A DNA stretch of 64,000 nt. Source: Acidovorax sp. SUPP3334. GTDB lineage: Bacteria; Pseudomonadota; Gammaproteobacteria; Burkholderiales; Burkholderiaceae_C. Of the stretch, positions 1-8,484 are shown piece after piece (the stretch's first letter is position 1; the number at the start of each line of letters is the position of its first letter). Below the pieces are notes generated by a model. It was not told the origin of the DNA. It made no database searches and worked only from the letters and a program-made list of their open reading frames with translations. The stretch covers positions 19,538-83,537 of the forward strand of contig NZ_BQXQ01000023.1 of assembly GCF_030159055.1 (NCBI RefSeq). The letters are read 5' to 3'. Both the position numbers and the translations under genes were made by a program.

Positions 1-513
1 CTTGAGTGCCGTGGGCTGAATGCCTTCCAGGGTGGCCACGCGCAGCAGCACTTCGCTGCGCTGGCGATCGGTGAGTTGCATCAGCACAGCGGCGGCCTGT
101 TCGGAATCCAGGTGCACCAGGATGGCAGCGACGATCTGCGGGTGCTCGTTGCGCAGCAATTCGGCCACCGACAGCGGGTCCATCCACTTCAGGCTTTCGA
201 TGCCCGACACATCGCCGCCCTGCAAGATGCGGTCGATCAGCAGTGCGGCCTTGTCGTCGCCCAGCGCACGGCGCAGCACCGAGCGCACATAGTTGCTGGT
301 GTCGGACACCAGCAGGCTTTGCGCGGCGGCATCGCCGGAGAAGCGGTTGATGACCGAATCCACTTTCTCGCGCGAGACGGAGCGCATGCGGGCGATGGTT
401 TCGCCCAGTTTCTGCACTTCCTTCGGCGACAAATGCTTGAAGACCTCGGCGGCTTCCTCTTCGCCGAGAGACATCAGCAAAATCGCGGCATCGTTCAGGC
501 CTTGGTCATCCAT
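1..513 (-). CDS. fliG: Flagellar motor switch protein FliG (partial, N-terminal 171 residues)
   Basis: FliG is the C-ring rotor protein that binds the FliF MS ring and interacts with MotA for torque and switching. Only the N-terminal and part of the middle domain are present; the gene runs off the left edge. The start MDDQG at 513 gives the usual FliG opening (DAAILLMSLGEE, then KHLSPKEVQKLG). The middle-domain stretch LLRNEHPQIVAAILVHL, which carries the conserved EHPQ motif, is readable near the edge. It lies 50 bp downstream of fliF on the same strand, the normal fliFG order. No strong Shine-Dalgarno is visible before the ATG. Confidence 0.96.
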   Translation of the reverse strand, partial: MDDQGLNDAAILLMSLGEEEAAEVFKHLSPKEVQKLGETIARMRSVSREKVDSVINRFSGDAAAQSLLVSDTSNYVRSVLRRALGDDKAALLIDRILQGGDVSGIESLKWMDPLSVAELLRNEHPQIVAAILVHLDSEQAAAVLMQLTDRQRSEVLLRVATLEGIQPTALK

Positions 514-563
514 GGAGAGCTCGTGGTTTCATGCGTCGGTCGGAAATCATCGCATGCGCCGCG

Positions 564-2252
564 TCACGATTCGCCGTTAACCCACGTCTTGAGAATGTTC
601 GCCACCGCCATCGGGTTTTCCTTGGCCAGCACACGGGCTTCTTCAAGCCGCAGCTGCTCAGGCGTCTGAACCGCGTCCTCGGGCTTGGTCGGTGCGGCCA
701 GCGCGGGGCGCTGCGGCTCTTCGGCCTCGATGGCATCCAGCTGGCCACCCTGCGCGGCCACCGGAATGGCGCGTGGCTTGCCCATGCCCTTGATGGCGGG
801 GCGCACCAGTCCGAGCAGCACCATGGCAGCGAACAGAGACATGCCCACCGGCCAGCCCAGGCTCTTGGCCAGCTCGATCATTTCAGGCTGCTTCCACAGC
901 GGCAGGTCCACCGTGGGGGTGACGTCCACCAGGAACGGCGTGTTCATCAGGTTGACCGAGTCGCCCCGGTCCTTGTTGAAGCCAATGGTTTCGCGCACCA
1001 GTGCCGTCATCTGCTCCAGTTGCTCGGCCGACAGCGCCTTGTTGGTCGGCGCCTTGCCGGCGGCCTCCGCCACGGCTTGGTAATTGACGACCACCGCCGC
1101 GCTCACCCGCTTCAGGGCTCCGCTGCCGCCGCGCGTCACGCGGACCGTCTTGTCCACTTCGTAATTGGTGATGGACTCGCGTTTGGTGCCCGTTCCCTGG
1201 GCGCCCTGCTGGCCATTCGCAGCAGTGGGGGCCGGGTTGGCGCCATTGATGGGGGCAGTCGAAGGCTGGGGCGGCTGGTTGCTCGTCGCACCCGGCACGC
1301 CGCTGGGCGGCTGATTGCCCTGGGCGCCGCCGCTTTCCACGACCTGCTGGCTGCGCACTGCGCTGGCGTCGGGCGTCTGGTTGGGGCGGTGCTGCTCGGA
1401 CGTGGATTCGGTCTGGCTGAAATCGACCTCGGCCGTCACCTGGGCCTTGACGTTGTTCTTGCCCACCACCGGCTCGAGGATGTCCAGAATGCGGCGGGTG
1501 TATTGCTGCTCGATCTGCTGCACGTAGCTCAGCTGCTGAGCATCGACGCCCGAGCCGGCCGCCGTGTCGGACGATTGCGACAGCAGCTTGCCCGTGTCGT
1601 CCAGCACGCTCACGGCCGAGGGAGAGAGCTCAGGCACGCTGGACGCCACCAGGTGCACGATGCCGGCCAGTTGCGTGCGATCCAGGAAGCGGCCAGGAAA
1701 CAGGCTCAGCAGCACCGAAGCCGAAGGCTTTTGCTGTTCCCGGAAAAACCCGTTCTGATTGGGCAATGCCAGATGCACGCGTGCGCTTTGCACGGACGAC
1801 AAGGCCTGAATGGAACGGGTGAGTTCGCCTTCCAGGCCGCGCTGGAAATTCAGCCGCTCCTGGAACTGGGTGACGCCGAACCGGTTCGTCTCCATCAATT
1901 CGAATCCCGTCACGGAGCCTTTGGGCAAACCTTGCGTTGCCAGACGCAGCCGCACGTCATGCACGCGGTCGGCAGGAATCAGGATGGCGCCGCCGCCCTC
2001 GGCGTACTTGTAGGGAACGTTCATCGTCGAGAGCTGGGCAACGATGGCGCCGCCATCCTTGTCGCTCAAGTTGGCGAACAGCACCCGGTAGTCCGGCTGG
2101 CGGCTGAATACGGCCGCAGCGATCACCGCGGCGATGAGCAGCACCATGCCGGCACCCAGCCGCATCCGCTGGCCCCGTTCGAGCGCGGAAAACCGCTGCA
2201 TCCACGAAGGGTTGGCGGGAGTGATGACAGGGATTTCAGCAACTGCGGACAT
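564..2252 (-). CDS. fliF: Flagellar MS-ring protein FliF
   Basis: 562-residue MS-ring protein forming the inner-membrane base of the flagellum and the housing of the export gate. A first membrane helix lies at about residues 31-50 and a second near 462-485. The periplasmic YscJ/FliF ring-building domain starts at about residue 55 (DYRVLFANLSDKDGG). A Pro/Gln/Gly-rich linker (about 300-350) and a short cytoplasmic tail ending LAKENPMAVANILKTW follow; this tail is the FliG-binding segment. ATG at 2252 is preferred over the in-frame TTG at 2264 because GGAAAG lies at proper spacing before it. Divergent from fliE and upstream of fliG. Confidence 0.97.
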   Translation of the reverse strand: MSAVAEIPVITPANPSWMQRFSALERGQRMRLGAGMVLLIAAVIAAAVFSRQPDYRVLFANLSDKDGGAIVAQLSTMNVPYKYAEGGGAILIPADRVHDVRLRLATQGLPKGSVTGFELMETNRFGVTQFQERLNFQRGLEGELTRSIQALSSVQSARVHLALPNQNGFFREQQKPSASVLLSLFPGRFLDRTQLAGIVHLVASSVPELSPSAVSVLDDTGKLLSQSSDTAAGSGVDAQQLSYVQQIEQQYTRRILDILEPVVGKNNVKAQVTAEVDFSQTESTSEQHRPNQTPDASAVRSQQVVESGGAQGNQPPSGVPGATSNQPPQPSTAPINGANPAPTAANGQQGAQGTGTKRESITNYEVDKTVRVTRGGSGALKRVSAAVVVNYQAVAEAAGKAPTNKALSAEQLEQMTALVRETIGFNKDRGDSVNLMNTPFLVDVTPTVDLPLWKQPEMIELAKSLGWPVGMSLFAAMVLLGLVRPAIKGMGKPRAIPVAAQGGQLDAIEAEEPQRPALAAPTKPEDAVQTPEQLRLEEARVLAKENPMAVANILKTWVNGES

Positions 2253-2423
2253 GGTGCTTTCCAAAAGAACCGACCCGGCAGAGGGTTGGCGTGGGGCGAT
2301 TATTGGACGAGCCCGCCGCCCGCATCGCCGAGATAAAGCCGTCGTTTCACCATCTATTCGCCAGGATGAACCGGCGCGGCGCCCCTAGGATTGCACCATC
2401 CCGCCATACCTTCGGACACAGCC

Positions 2424-2732
2424 ATGGACCTCCGCATATCAAGCTCTACCACGCCACTTGCAGGCGCTGGCCTGGCGCGCCGTGCCACGGCGCCGCAAGA
2501 CTCGCAGGAAGTCGGCTTCTCCTCCGCGCTCAAGGGCGCACTGCAGTCGGTCAGCGCGTCGCAGAACAAGGCGGCAGACTTGCAAAAGGAAGTGCAGATG
2601 GAAAACCCGGCCGTGAGCCTGGAGGAAACCATGGTGGCGATCCAGAAGGCCCAGATCGGCTTTCAGGCCACGCTGCATGTGCGCAACCGCATGGTCCAGG
2701 CCTACACCGACATCATGAACATGCAGGTGTGA
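2424..2732 (+). CDS. fliE: Flagellar hook-basal body complex protein FliE
   Basis: 102-residue FliE, the small rod/MS-ring junction protein exported early in flagellar assembly. The C-terminal half carries the family pattern (NPAVSLEETMVAIQKAQIGFQ, then a NRMVQAYTDIMNMQV end), and its length is typical. Start chosen at the ATG of MDLRIS; an in-frame upstream ATG at 2391 would add 11 residues with no family support. It is transcribed divergently from fliF across about 170 bp that must hold both promoters; I could not identify a convincing sigma-54 or sigma-28 site there. Confidence 0.95.
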   Translation: MDLRISSSTTPLAGAGLARRATAPQDSQEVGFSSALKGALQSVSASQNKAADLQKEVQMENPAVSLEETMVAIQKAQIGFQATLHVRNRMVQAYTDIMNMQV

Positions 2733-3069
2733 CGCCCGATCCCGAGGCACGCTGAAAGCGCAACCCTACCATTGCTATTATTTTTATAGCGCTATGCCGT
2801 GGATTTTATTGCGCTAGAGGCCAATTTGGCTGATATGACTTTCAGCTTGGCCTATTGATCCCGCCTCCACAGCCAGCCTTGCGCTGGTGCGGCATCGGCG
2901 GGATTTTTCATCTTCGCCTGACCCGACTGGACCAGCACCACGGCTGCTCCATAAAACAACACTGCGCAGGTTCCGGCTGGAGACCGTGCCGACGGCGGCC
3001 GGCACCCCGCGCGGGAAGCGACCATCGCAATCGCATGGCCAAACCCGGAGGCACGGCCATGCGACCCTG
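2733..3069. other. Intergenic gap between fliE and fliT
   Basis: 337 bp without a supportable gene between the convergent ends of fliE and fliT. It contains the 17-bp AT-core palindrome described separately. About 20 bp beyond that lies a second inverted pair, AGGCCAA...TTGGCCT, spaced by about 25 bp. No ribosome-binding site with a credible reading frame was found. Confidence 0.6.
2774..2790. repeat. AT-core palindrome GCTATTATTTTTATAGC, copy 1
   Basis: Perfect 5-bp arms (GCTAT/ATAGC) around a T-rich 7-nt loop, located 3' of fliE. The identical 17-mer recurs at 39631-39647 and 63826-63842. Variants occur at 26435-26453 and 40034-40050. The hairpin is too weak for a classical terminator, but the site is always intergenic. 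Confidence 0.75.
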
Positions 3070-3369
3070 TCAGTGCATCATCTGCGGCTGCCGCTCCAGC
3101 AGATGCTCGAACTGCGACAGCCAGGGTTCCGCCAGGCAGCGGATCTGGGCATCGTTGCTCAGAATGCGCTGCATGATCCGCGTCTTTTCCCGACGGTGTT
3201 CAGGCAGCAGGTCGTGCTCCTGGGCCTTGAAGCGCAGTTGCTCGATCAGCACGGCACAGGCGCCTTCATAGCGCACCACCCCGTCCCAATCCTTGAGCTT
3301 GGCAGCCTCCAGCATCTTGGCGCTGCTGTCTTCGATGGCTTTGTAGTAATCGATGAGCATTTCAGACAT
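3070..3369 (-). CDS. fliT: Flagellar protein FliT (putative FliD chaperone)
   Basis: 99-residue, mostly helical protein in the fliT position after fliS. FliT proteins bind the filament cap FliD as export chaperones and in enterobacteria also bind FlhDC; only the first role is assumed here. Sequence identity within the family is low, so the call rests on length, helical character (MLIDYYKAIEDSSAKML onward) and position in the fliD-fliS-fliT series. GGAGG lies 9 nt before the ATG at 3369 and is embedded in the end of fliS; the two genes are separated by only 2 bp, which suggests translational coupling. Confidence 0.82.
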   Translation of the reverse strand: MSEMLIDYYKAIEDSSAKMLEAAKLKDWDGVVRYEGACAVLIEQLRFKAQEHDLLPEHRREKTRIMQRILSNDAQIRCLAEPWLSQFEHLLERQPQMMH

Positions 3370-3371
3370 TC

Positions 3372-3797
3372 TTAGTTTCCTCCGCCCTGGCCGGCCGTAC
3401 GGCCACCAGAACCGATCTCGCCCCAACCCTGCGCCACCGGCGTGATCAGGTTGACGACTTCTTCCACCAGCGTCACGTCGTTGCGCAAGTTGGCCATGGT
3501 GAGCCGCCCAACGCAGTAGTCGTAAAGCGCCCGCAGATTGGCGGCCAATTCCCCGCCTTGCATGGGATTGAGACCACCTTTCAAGCCCTCCTCGATGATT
3601 CGCACGGCTTTTCCTAACTGCCGGCCTTTTTCTTCCACATCACCACGGTGCATGGAACCACGGGCAGCGTTGAGTGACTGAACCAGACCATCGAACAGCA
3701 TTTGAATCAATTGATGAGGCGATGCGCCATCCACACTGGATTGCACACCGACCTGCCGATAGACCGAGGCGGCGCGGGAACTGACTGGCGTGTACAT
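3372..3797 (-). CDS. fliS: Flagellar export chaperone FliS
   Basis: 141-residue flagellin chaperone that keeps FliC monomers unfolded for export. Family features include YRQVGVQSSVDGASPHQLIQMLFDG near the N terminus (the conserved Y...V.TA.P..LI.MLYDG pattern) and LRALYDYCVGRLTMANLRND further on. ATG at 3797 is chosen because AAGGAG sits 6 nt upstream; two in-frame upstream ATGs (3812 and 3836) are less well placed. A sigma-28-like promoter lies 30 nt upstream. The C-terminal tail is Gly-rich (GSGGRTAGQGGGN). Confidence 0.95.
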   Translation of the reverse strand: MYTPVSSRAASVYRQVGVQSSVDGASPHQLIQMLFDGLVQSLNAARGSMHRGDVEEKGRQLGKAVRIIEEGLKGGLNPMQGGELAANLRALYDYCVGRLTMANLRNDVTLVEEVVNLITPVAQGWGEIGSGGRTAGQGGGN

Positions 3798-3826
3798 CGA
3801 GAACTCCTTCATGCTACTTACAGTCA

Positions 3827-3853
3827 ATATCGGCAAATCAGGAAGGAACTCAA
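3827..3853 (-). promoter_or_regulatory. Sigma-28 (FliA) promoter candidate upstream of fliS
   Basis: On the minus strand the sequence reads TTGAGTTC-N11-GCCGATAT. Compared with the FliA consensus TAAAGTTT-N11-GCCGATAA, the -10 element matches 7 of 8 and the -35 element 5 of 8, with exact spacing. It ends 30 nt before the fliS ATG, as expected for a late flagellar promoter reading fliST. Confidence 0.65.
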
Positions 3854-3954
3854 GGACATTCGTTAAGAGTTTTGGCGTGTCGGCAAGGCTGTTTGCGGGG
3901 TGTTATCCAGCGCTCCGCCCAGCCGCCCCATGGCAGCAGGCCTGGGCTACCGAG

Positions 3955-5379
3955 TTACTTGTTCCACTGCGCAACCTGTTGCGTGATGTAGCTGTTGAGG
4001 GCCGAGAGGCTGCCCATCTGGGTGTCCAGCGCGGTGTACTGCGCCCGCATTCGCTTTTCAAGTACCGCAGCGCGGTTGTTCACCCGGTCTTGGTCGGAGC
4101 TATTGCGCTTGACCTCCAGGTCCAGGGCATCGGACTTGTTGTTGATGAGGCCGTCCAGCGACAGCAAGCCGGAAGTGAACGACTTCATACGGACCGCAGC
4201 ACCGGTGCCCGTACCACCGCTGGCAGGATCGGAGGCAAACAGTTGCTTGAGCGTGTCGGGCGCTTTCAACGCGTTGTCTAGCTTGGTGTTGTCTACCGTC
4301 AGCTTGCCACCGCGCTGTATTTCCAGGCCAATATCGGACAACGTCTGCAGGGCAGCGGTGCCGCCTGCAGCAGCGCCGATAGCGGCGCGAAGCGAATTTT
4401 GCAATCCGACTGCGGTGCTGTCGCCCTGCAGCACGCCCTTGGTTTTGGTCTCGCTGTCGTACTTGGTGGAGGAACCCAGCAGGTCATTGACAGCGTTGTA
4501 GGCATCCACGAAGTCCTGGACGTTCTTCTTCATCGTGGCGGTATCGGCTTTCAACCCCATTTCTACGTCGGTGGTGGTGATTTGCGACACCGTCAACGTC
4601 ACGCCGGGTATGGCCTCGGTGAACGTGTTGTTCTTGGAGGTCACGCTGATCCCATTGATCTTGGCTTGCGTGTTCTGGGCGTACTGAATGGTATTGGCCG
4701 CCAAGCCGACGCCCGGAGAATTTTGCGGATCGAAAGCCAGCTTCGACAAGCCCGGCGCCGCCGGGTCTTCCGCGACCTGCACCCGAAAGCCCGAATCTTC
4801 ACCCGTGGTCTTGGAACGCAGCAAGAGCCGCTCACCCGAGGCGTCGCGCAACACGGTGGCGGTGACACCGGTATCGCCCTCGTTGATCTTTGCAGCGATG
4901 TTGGTGATCGTGTCGGTCGCGCTGACCGAAACATTGATCGGCTTGCCAGACCCTACGCCGAAGGCCGGCGGATTCGCCGTGGAATCCCAGGTGCCGAGCT
5001 GGATGGTCATGGTGCCAGCGCCAACGACGGAATCCTTGGATACCGCTGTCGAAGCATTCGATTGCGCGCGGGCCAGTTGTTGCACGCTGACACCGAAGGA
5101 CGAAGCACTGGCGATGCCCGACACGGTGGCCGTGACGGCAGCGCTGTTGGATGAGCTGACCGCCAAACCATTCCAGGCGCTGTCTCGGGTCAGCTTGGCC
5201 GCAGCGTCCGACAATGTCGAAAGCAGCGATTTCACCTGGGAAAACGTGGAAATTTTGGTCTGAATGGTGTCCGCTTTGGCCTGCAATTGGACAAGGGGCT
5301 GCTTTTCCAGCGCTACCGTCTTGGTGACGATCGTCTCCACATCGAGCCCGCTGCCAATGCCTATCGAGGTAATACCCAT
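3955..5379 (-). CDS. fliD: Flagellar filament cap protein FliD (hook-associated protein 2)
   Basis: 474-residue filament cap that folds secreted flagellin into the growing filament. The N-terminal FliD domain is recognised by MGITSIGIGSGLDVETIV followed by a heptad-rich helix (VALEKQPLVQLQAKADTIQTK shortened to its hydrophobic register). The middle holds variable beta domains, and the C-terminal domain is helical and ends SYITQQVAQWNK. ATG at 5379 has GGGAGA 6 nt upstream; an in-frame start at 5415 would add a non-flagellar leader. It sits between fliS and the flagellin gene, the usual fliC-fliD-fliS-fliT order. Confidence 0.96.
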   Translation of the reverse strand: MGITSIGIGSGLDVETIVTKTVALEKQPLVQLQAKADTIQTKISTFSQVKSLLSTLSDAAAKLTRDSAWNGLAVSSSNSAAVTATVSGIASASSFGVSVQQLARAQSNASTAVSKDSVVGAGTMTIQLGTWDSTANPPAFGVGSGKPINVSVSATDTITNIAAKINEGDTGVTATVLRDASGERLLLRSKTTGEDSGFRVQVAEDPAAPGLSKLAFDPQNSPGVGLAANTIQYAQNTQAKINGISVTSKNNTFTEAIPGVTLTVSQITTTDVEMGLKADTATMKKNVQDFVDAYNAVNDLLGSSTKYDSETKTKGVLQGDSTAVGLQNSLRAAIGAAAGGTAALQTLSDIGLEIQRGGKLTVDNTKLDNALKAPDTLKQLFASDPASGGTGTGAAVRMKSFTSGLLSLDGLINNKSDALDLEVKRNSSDQDRVNNRAAVLEKRMRAQYTALDTQMGSLSALNSYITQQVAQWNK

Positions 5380-5461
5380 TTTCGGTCTCCCAGGCAGCCG
5401 GGGCCGCCATAACAATCAATACACGATTGTGGCGAAAATCGCTTCGATCTAAAAGCAGGAA

Positions 5462-5493
5462 AAGCGGCGACAGGAGTGGCCCTGTCGCCGCTT
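5462..5493 (-). terminator. Intrinsic terminator downstream of flagellin gene 1
   Basis: Perfect 13-bp stem AAGCGGCGACAGG / CCTGTCGCCGCTT with a 6-nt loop. Read on the minus strand it is followed by a short T-rich stretch (TTTCC, then TTTT). It lies 47 bp past the flagellin stop codon and before fliD, so it should separate abundant flagellin mRNA from fliD. Confidence 0.8.
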
Positions 5494-5540
5494 AAAAGGG
5501 CCCGGACCGCTCCGATCCCCCTTATAAGCCACCGATCCGA

Positions 5541-6767
5541 TCAACCACGCAGCAGGGACAGAACACCCTGGGGCAGCTGATTGGCCTGCGCCACCATCGC
5601 GGTACCAGCCTGTTGCAGGATCTGAGTGCGCGAGAGGTTGGCCGTTTCCTTGGCGAAGTCTGCGTCCACGATACGGCCACGCGATGCCGACAGATTTTCA
5701 GCCTGGATGTCGATGTTGCCGACCGAATTTTCGAACCGGCTTTGCAGGGCGCCGAGGTCGGCACGGGCCGAGTTCACCTGATCGATCGCGCTGTCGATCT
5801 TCTTCAGGGCGACCCACGCATCCTTCTGTGTTCCCACGGTAACCGTATCGATACCCTTCTTGTCGGTCCCGGTGGCGGCCGCGAGCGTGGGGGCTGCAAA
5901 ACCCGTGTTCGCCACAGAAAAGCCCGTTGTGCCGCCGAAGGTAATGGTTTCTGGCACTGGAGGCGTCGCACTGTTCAGCTTGGAAGACGCGAACTCCAGA
6001 TCGTACGTGCCGTCGTCTTTCTTGGTAAGGAAAGCGGTCACACCGGTATCGGCGGACTTGTTATTGATCGCAGACACCACTTGACCCAGGCGTTCCACAC
6101 CAGAACCAGCGGCCTTGATTTCGCCCAGATCGATGGCAGACGCGGAGCCCACCTGGATCGTCAGGCCGCCTGCAGCGATCTTGGTGCTGAAGCCCGTCAC
6201 CGTTGTGTCGGAAGCGTTCAGGGCCGTTACGCTGCCGGTGGAATAGTCGATATTCGACAGGCCGGTCGCCGAAGAATTCGTCAATGCGCCCACCGTGATG
6301 TTTTCACCAGAGTTGGCACCCACCTGGAACAGTGCACCCGCGAAGCTGCCGTCCAGGATCTTCTGGCCGTTGAAGCTGGTTTGCTTGGCAACGCGGTCGA
6401 TTTCATTCGTGAGTTGCTTCACTTCAGACTGCAAGGCGTCGCGGTCTTTCGTGCTGTTGGTGGCATTGCTGGCCTGCACCGACAGTTCGCGCATCCGCTG
6501 CAGCATGTCGCCGACCTTGCCCAAAGCGCCTTCCGCCGTCTGGGCCAGCGAGATGCCGTCGTTGGCATTGCGGGCCGCCACGGCCAGACCCTTGATCTGG
6601 GTGTTCATGCGCTCGGCGATCGAGGATCCGGCTGCATCGTCCTTGGCGCTGGTGATGCGCAAGCCCGAGGACAGGCGAGCCATCGAGGTGGTGAGAGAGT
6701 TCTGCGACATCCCCAGATTGCGCTGAGCAGTCAGGGAAGCGACATTGGTGTTGATGGTAGAGGCCAT
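5541..6767 (-). CDS. fliC: Flagellin 1
   Basis: 408-residue flagellin. The conserved N-terminal D0/D1 region starts MASTINTNVASLTAQRNLG. The C-terminal D1/D0 region ends QILQQAGTAMVAQANQLPQ and then a short tail. The central region (about 150-300) is the variable surface domain. It is very similar to the divergent flagellin at 7155 throughout. Differences cluster in the surface domain and in the flg22-equivalent segment, which here reads ITSAKDDAAGSSIA rather than the more usual NSAKDDAAGLAIA. AAGGAG precedes the ATG by 8 nt. Likely expressed from the sigma-28 site at 6915-6941. Confidence 0.97.
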   Translation of the reverse strand: MASTINTNVASLTAQRNLGMSQNSLTTSMARLSSGLRITSAKDDAAGSSIAERMNTQIKGLAVAARNANDGISLAQTAEGALGKVGDMLQRMRELSVQASNATNSTKDRDALQSEVKQLTNEIDRVAKQTSFNGQKILDGSFAGALFQVGANSGENITVGALTNSSATGLSNIDYSTGSVTALNASDTTVTGFSTKIAAGGLTIQVGSASAIDLGEIKAAGSGVERLGQVVSAINNKSADTGVTAFLTKKDDGTYDLEFASSKLNSATPPVPETITFGGTTGFSVANTGFAAPTLAAATGTDKKGIDTVTVGTQKDAWVALKKIDSAIDQVNSARADLGALQSRFENSVGNIDIQAENLSASRGRIVDADFAKETANLSRTQILQQAGTAMVAQANQLPQGVLSLLRG

Positions 6768-7154
6768 TGAAATGCTCCTTGGTAACTTAAATTCCGGCTA
6801 GACCGCCGATCACAACGCTGACCCCCATGGCCAGCTGCCAAGACCGGGGCGGCAGTCACGTGAACCCATCCATCGCTTGCCGGTCAACAAATTCGCTTGA
6901 ACCTGTTGGTTAGGTTATCGGGCAGCCCCTGCAGAACTTGAGCCTCCACGTGCAAAAAAATGCGCCCTCCCTCTGAGCGGAGTCTTCGCCGTAGCCATAC
7001 AAGGGCGGAGATGGCCGGTTTTCTGCCCTTTTTTCCCAACGCCGGGAAATGGCCATCTAGAGAGAATTCTCCTAACGCTAGGGTTGCCCGCTGACGGAGA
7101 GGTGTCCTTGGCCACGGCAGCTGTGCCTTGTCCCTTTTGCGAAGGAGTTCCGTA
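6768..7154. other. Divergent regulatory region between the two flagellin genes
   Basis: 387 bp between oppositely oriented flagellin genes. One sigma-28 site is clear for the leftward gene. A matching site for the rightward gene was not found; loose GCCG-containing candidates near 7040 lack a -35 element. No other gene is supportable. Confidence 0.6.
6915..6941 (-). promoter_or_regulatory. Sigma-28 (FliA) promoter candidate for flagellin 1
   Basis: Minus-strand sequence TCAAGTTC-N11-CCCGATAA matches the FliA consensus TAAAGTTT-N11-GCCGATAA at 6 of 8 (-35) and 7 of 8 (-10) positions with exact 11-nt spacing. It implies a 5' leader of about 140 nt before the flagellin ATG at 6767. Confidence 0.7.
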
Positions 7155-8384
7155 ATGGCCTCAACGATCAACACCAACATCGCCTCCCTCAACGCCCAGC
7201 GCAACCTGGGCATGTCGGCTGCATCCTTGACGACCACCATGCAGCGGCTGTCTTCCGGCCTGCGCGTCAACAGCGCCAAGGACGATGCTGCCGGCCTGGC
7301 CATCGCCGAGCGCATGAACACCCAGGTCAAGGGATTGGCCGTGGCATCCCGCAATGCCAACGACGGTATTTCGCTGGCCCAGACGGCAGAAGGCGCCCTC
7401 GGCAAGGTCGGCGACATGCTGCAGCGGATGCGCGAATTGGCCGTCCAGGCCAGCAATGCCACCAACAGCAAAGCCGACCGGGCTGCACTGCAGTCCGAAG
7501 TCAAGCAACTCACCGACGAAATCGACCGCGTCTCCAAGCAAACCAGCTTCAACGGCCAGAAGATTCTGGACGGCAGCTTTGCTGGCGCCTTGTTTCAGGT
7601 CGGCGCCAACTCCGGCGACAACGTCACGCTGGGCGCTTTGGCAGACACCCGCGCTTCGGGCCTGTCCAGCATCATGTACTCGAGCACCAGCACGGCGATC
7701 GCCATCGATGCATCGGATGCATCGATTTCCGCTTTCGGCAGCGCCATCCCCGCCGGTGGCCTGACGATTCAAATCGGTACGGCATCCGCGATCGACCTGG
7801 GAAGCATCAAAGCGGCCGGCTCCGGCATCGAGCGCCTTGGCCAAGTGATTTCGGCGATCAACAACAAAACCGCAGACACGGGCGTCACCGCATTCCTGAC
7901 CAAAAACGACGATGGCAGCTACGGACTGGAGTTTGCCTCCTCGAAACTGACGAATGCCGTCCCCCCCGTGCCAGAGACCGTTGCGTTCGGCGGAACCACC
8001 GGGTTCACCGTGGCCGATACGGGTTTTACCCCTCCCACATTGGCCAACGCTACAGGCACCGGGCAAAAAGGCATCGACAGCGTCAACGTCGGAACGCAGA
8101 GCGAGGCCTGGGTCGCCCTCAAAAAGATCGACAGCGCGATCGACCAGGTCAATTCGGCCCGTGCAGACCTGGGCGCCTTGCAAAGCCGTTTCGAAAACGC
8201 CATTGCCAACATCGACATCCAGGGTGAAAACATGGCGGCAGCCCGTGGCCGCATCGTGGATGCCGACTTTGCCAAGGAAACGGCCAACCTGTCTCGCACG
8301 CAGATCCTGCAGCAAGCTGGGACCGCGATGGTGGCCCAGGCCAATCAGCTGCCCCAGCAGGTACTGAAGCTTCTGCAGGGCTGA
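7155..8384 (+). CDS. fliC2: Flagellin 2
   Basis: 409-residue flagellin, a close paralog of the leftward gene at 5541. The D0/D1 N terminus reads MASTINTNIASLNAQRNLG, and the C terminus shows QILQQAGTAMVAQANQLPQQVL. The flg22-equivalent segment (QRLSSGLRVNSAKDDAAGLAIA, about residues 30-51) is closer to the canonical epitope than in flagellin 1. GAAGGAG lies 7 nt before ATG 7155; the upstream in-frame ATG at 7128 would add nine non-flagellin residues. It ends in an intrinsic terminator and is followed immediately by the acyl/Rieske gene cluster, probably the glycan-modification genes for these flagellins. Confidence 0.97.
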   Translation: MASTINTNIASLNAQRNLGMSAASLTTTMQRLSSGLRVNSAKDDAAGLAIAERMNTQVKGLAVASRNANDGISLAQTAEGALGKVGDMLQRMRELAVQASNATNSKADRAALQSEVKQLTDEIDRVSKQTSFNGQKILDGSFAGALFQVGANSGDNVTLGALADTRASGLSSIMYSSTSTAIAIDASDASISAFGSAIPAGGLTIQIGTASAIDLGSIKAAGSGIERLGQVISAINNKTADTGVTAFLTKNDDGSYGLEFASSKLTNAVPPVPETVAFGGTTGFTVADTGFTPPTLANATGTGQKGIDSVNVGTQSEAWVALKKIDSAIDQVNSARADLGALQSRFENAIANIDIQGENMAAARGRIVDADFAKETANLSRTQILQQAGTAMVAQANQLPQQVLKLLQG

Positions 8385-8436
8385 TCGGAGTCGCTGAAAT
8401 TCGCGGCTACACTGCCGCGCAGCCCTTTCAAACCTT

Positions 8437-8470
8437 GCCCGGCGGCATCCGCCGCCCGGGCTCTTTCTTT
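8437..8470 (+). terminator. Intrinsic terminator after flagellin 2
   Basis: Stem GCCCGG+CGGC / GCCG+CCGGGC with one bulged C and loop ATCC, followed by TCTTTCTTT. It lies 53 bp after the flagellin stop and only 14 bp before the acyl carrier protein gene. The downstream cluster therefore depends either on read-through or on a promoter I could not identify. Confidence 0.75.
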
Positions 8471-8484
8471 GCCCTGGAGCCGCT

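Noticed and set aside
531..2336. Long open frame antisense to fliF (about 600 codons)
   Set aside because: It is the high-GC shadow of fliF, with His/Arg/Gly-rich low-complexity content, no family motif and no ribosome-binding site.
7060..7110. Possible sigma-28 promoter for flagellin 2 (GCCGGGAA and TAACGCTA motifs)
   Set aside because: No combination gives both elements with 10-12 nt spacing; matches are too weak.
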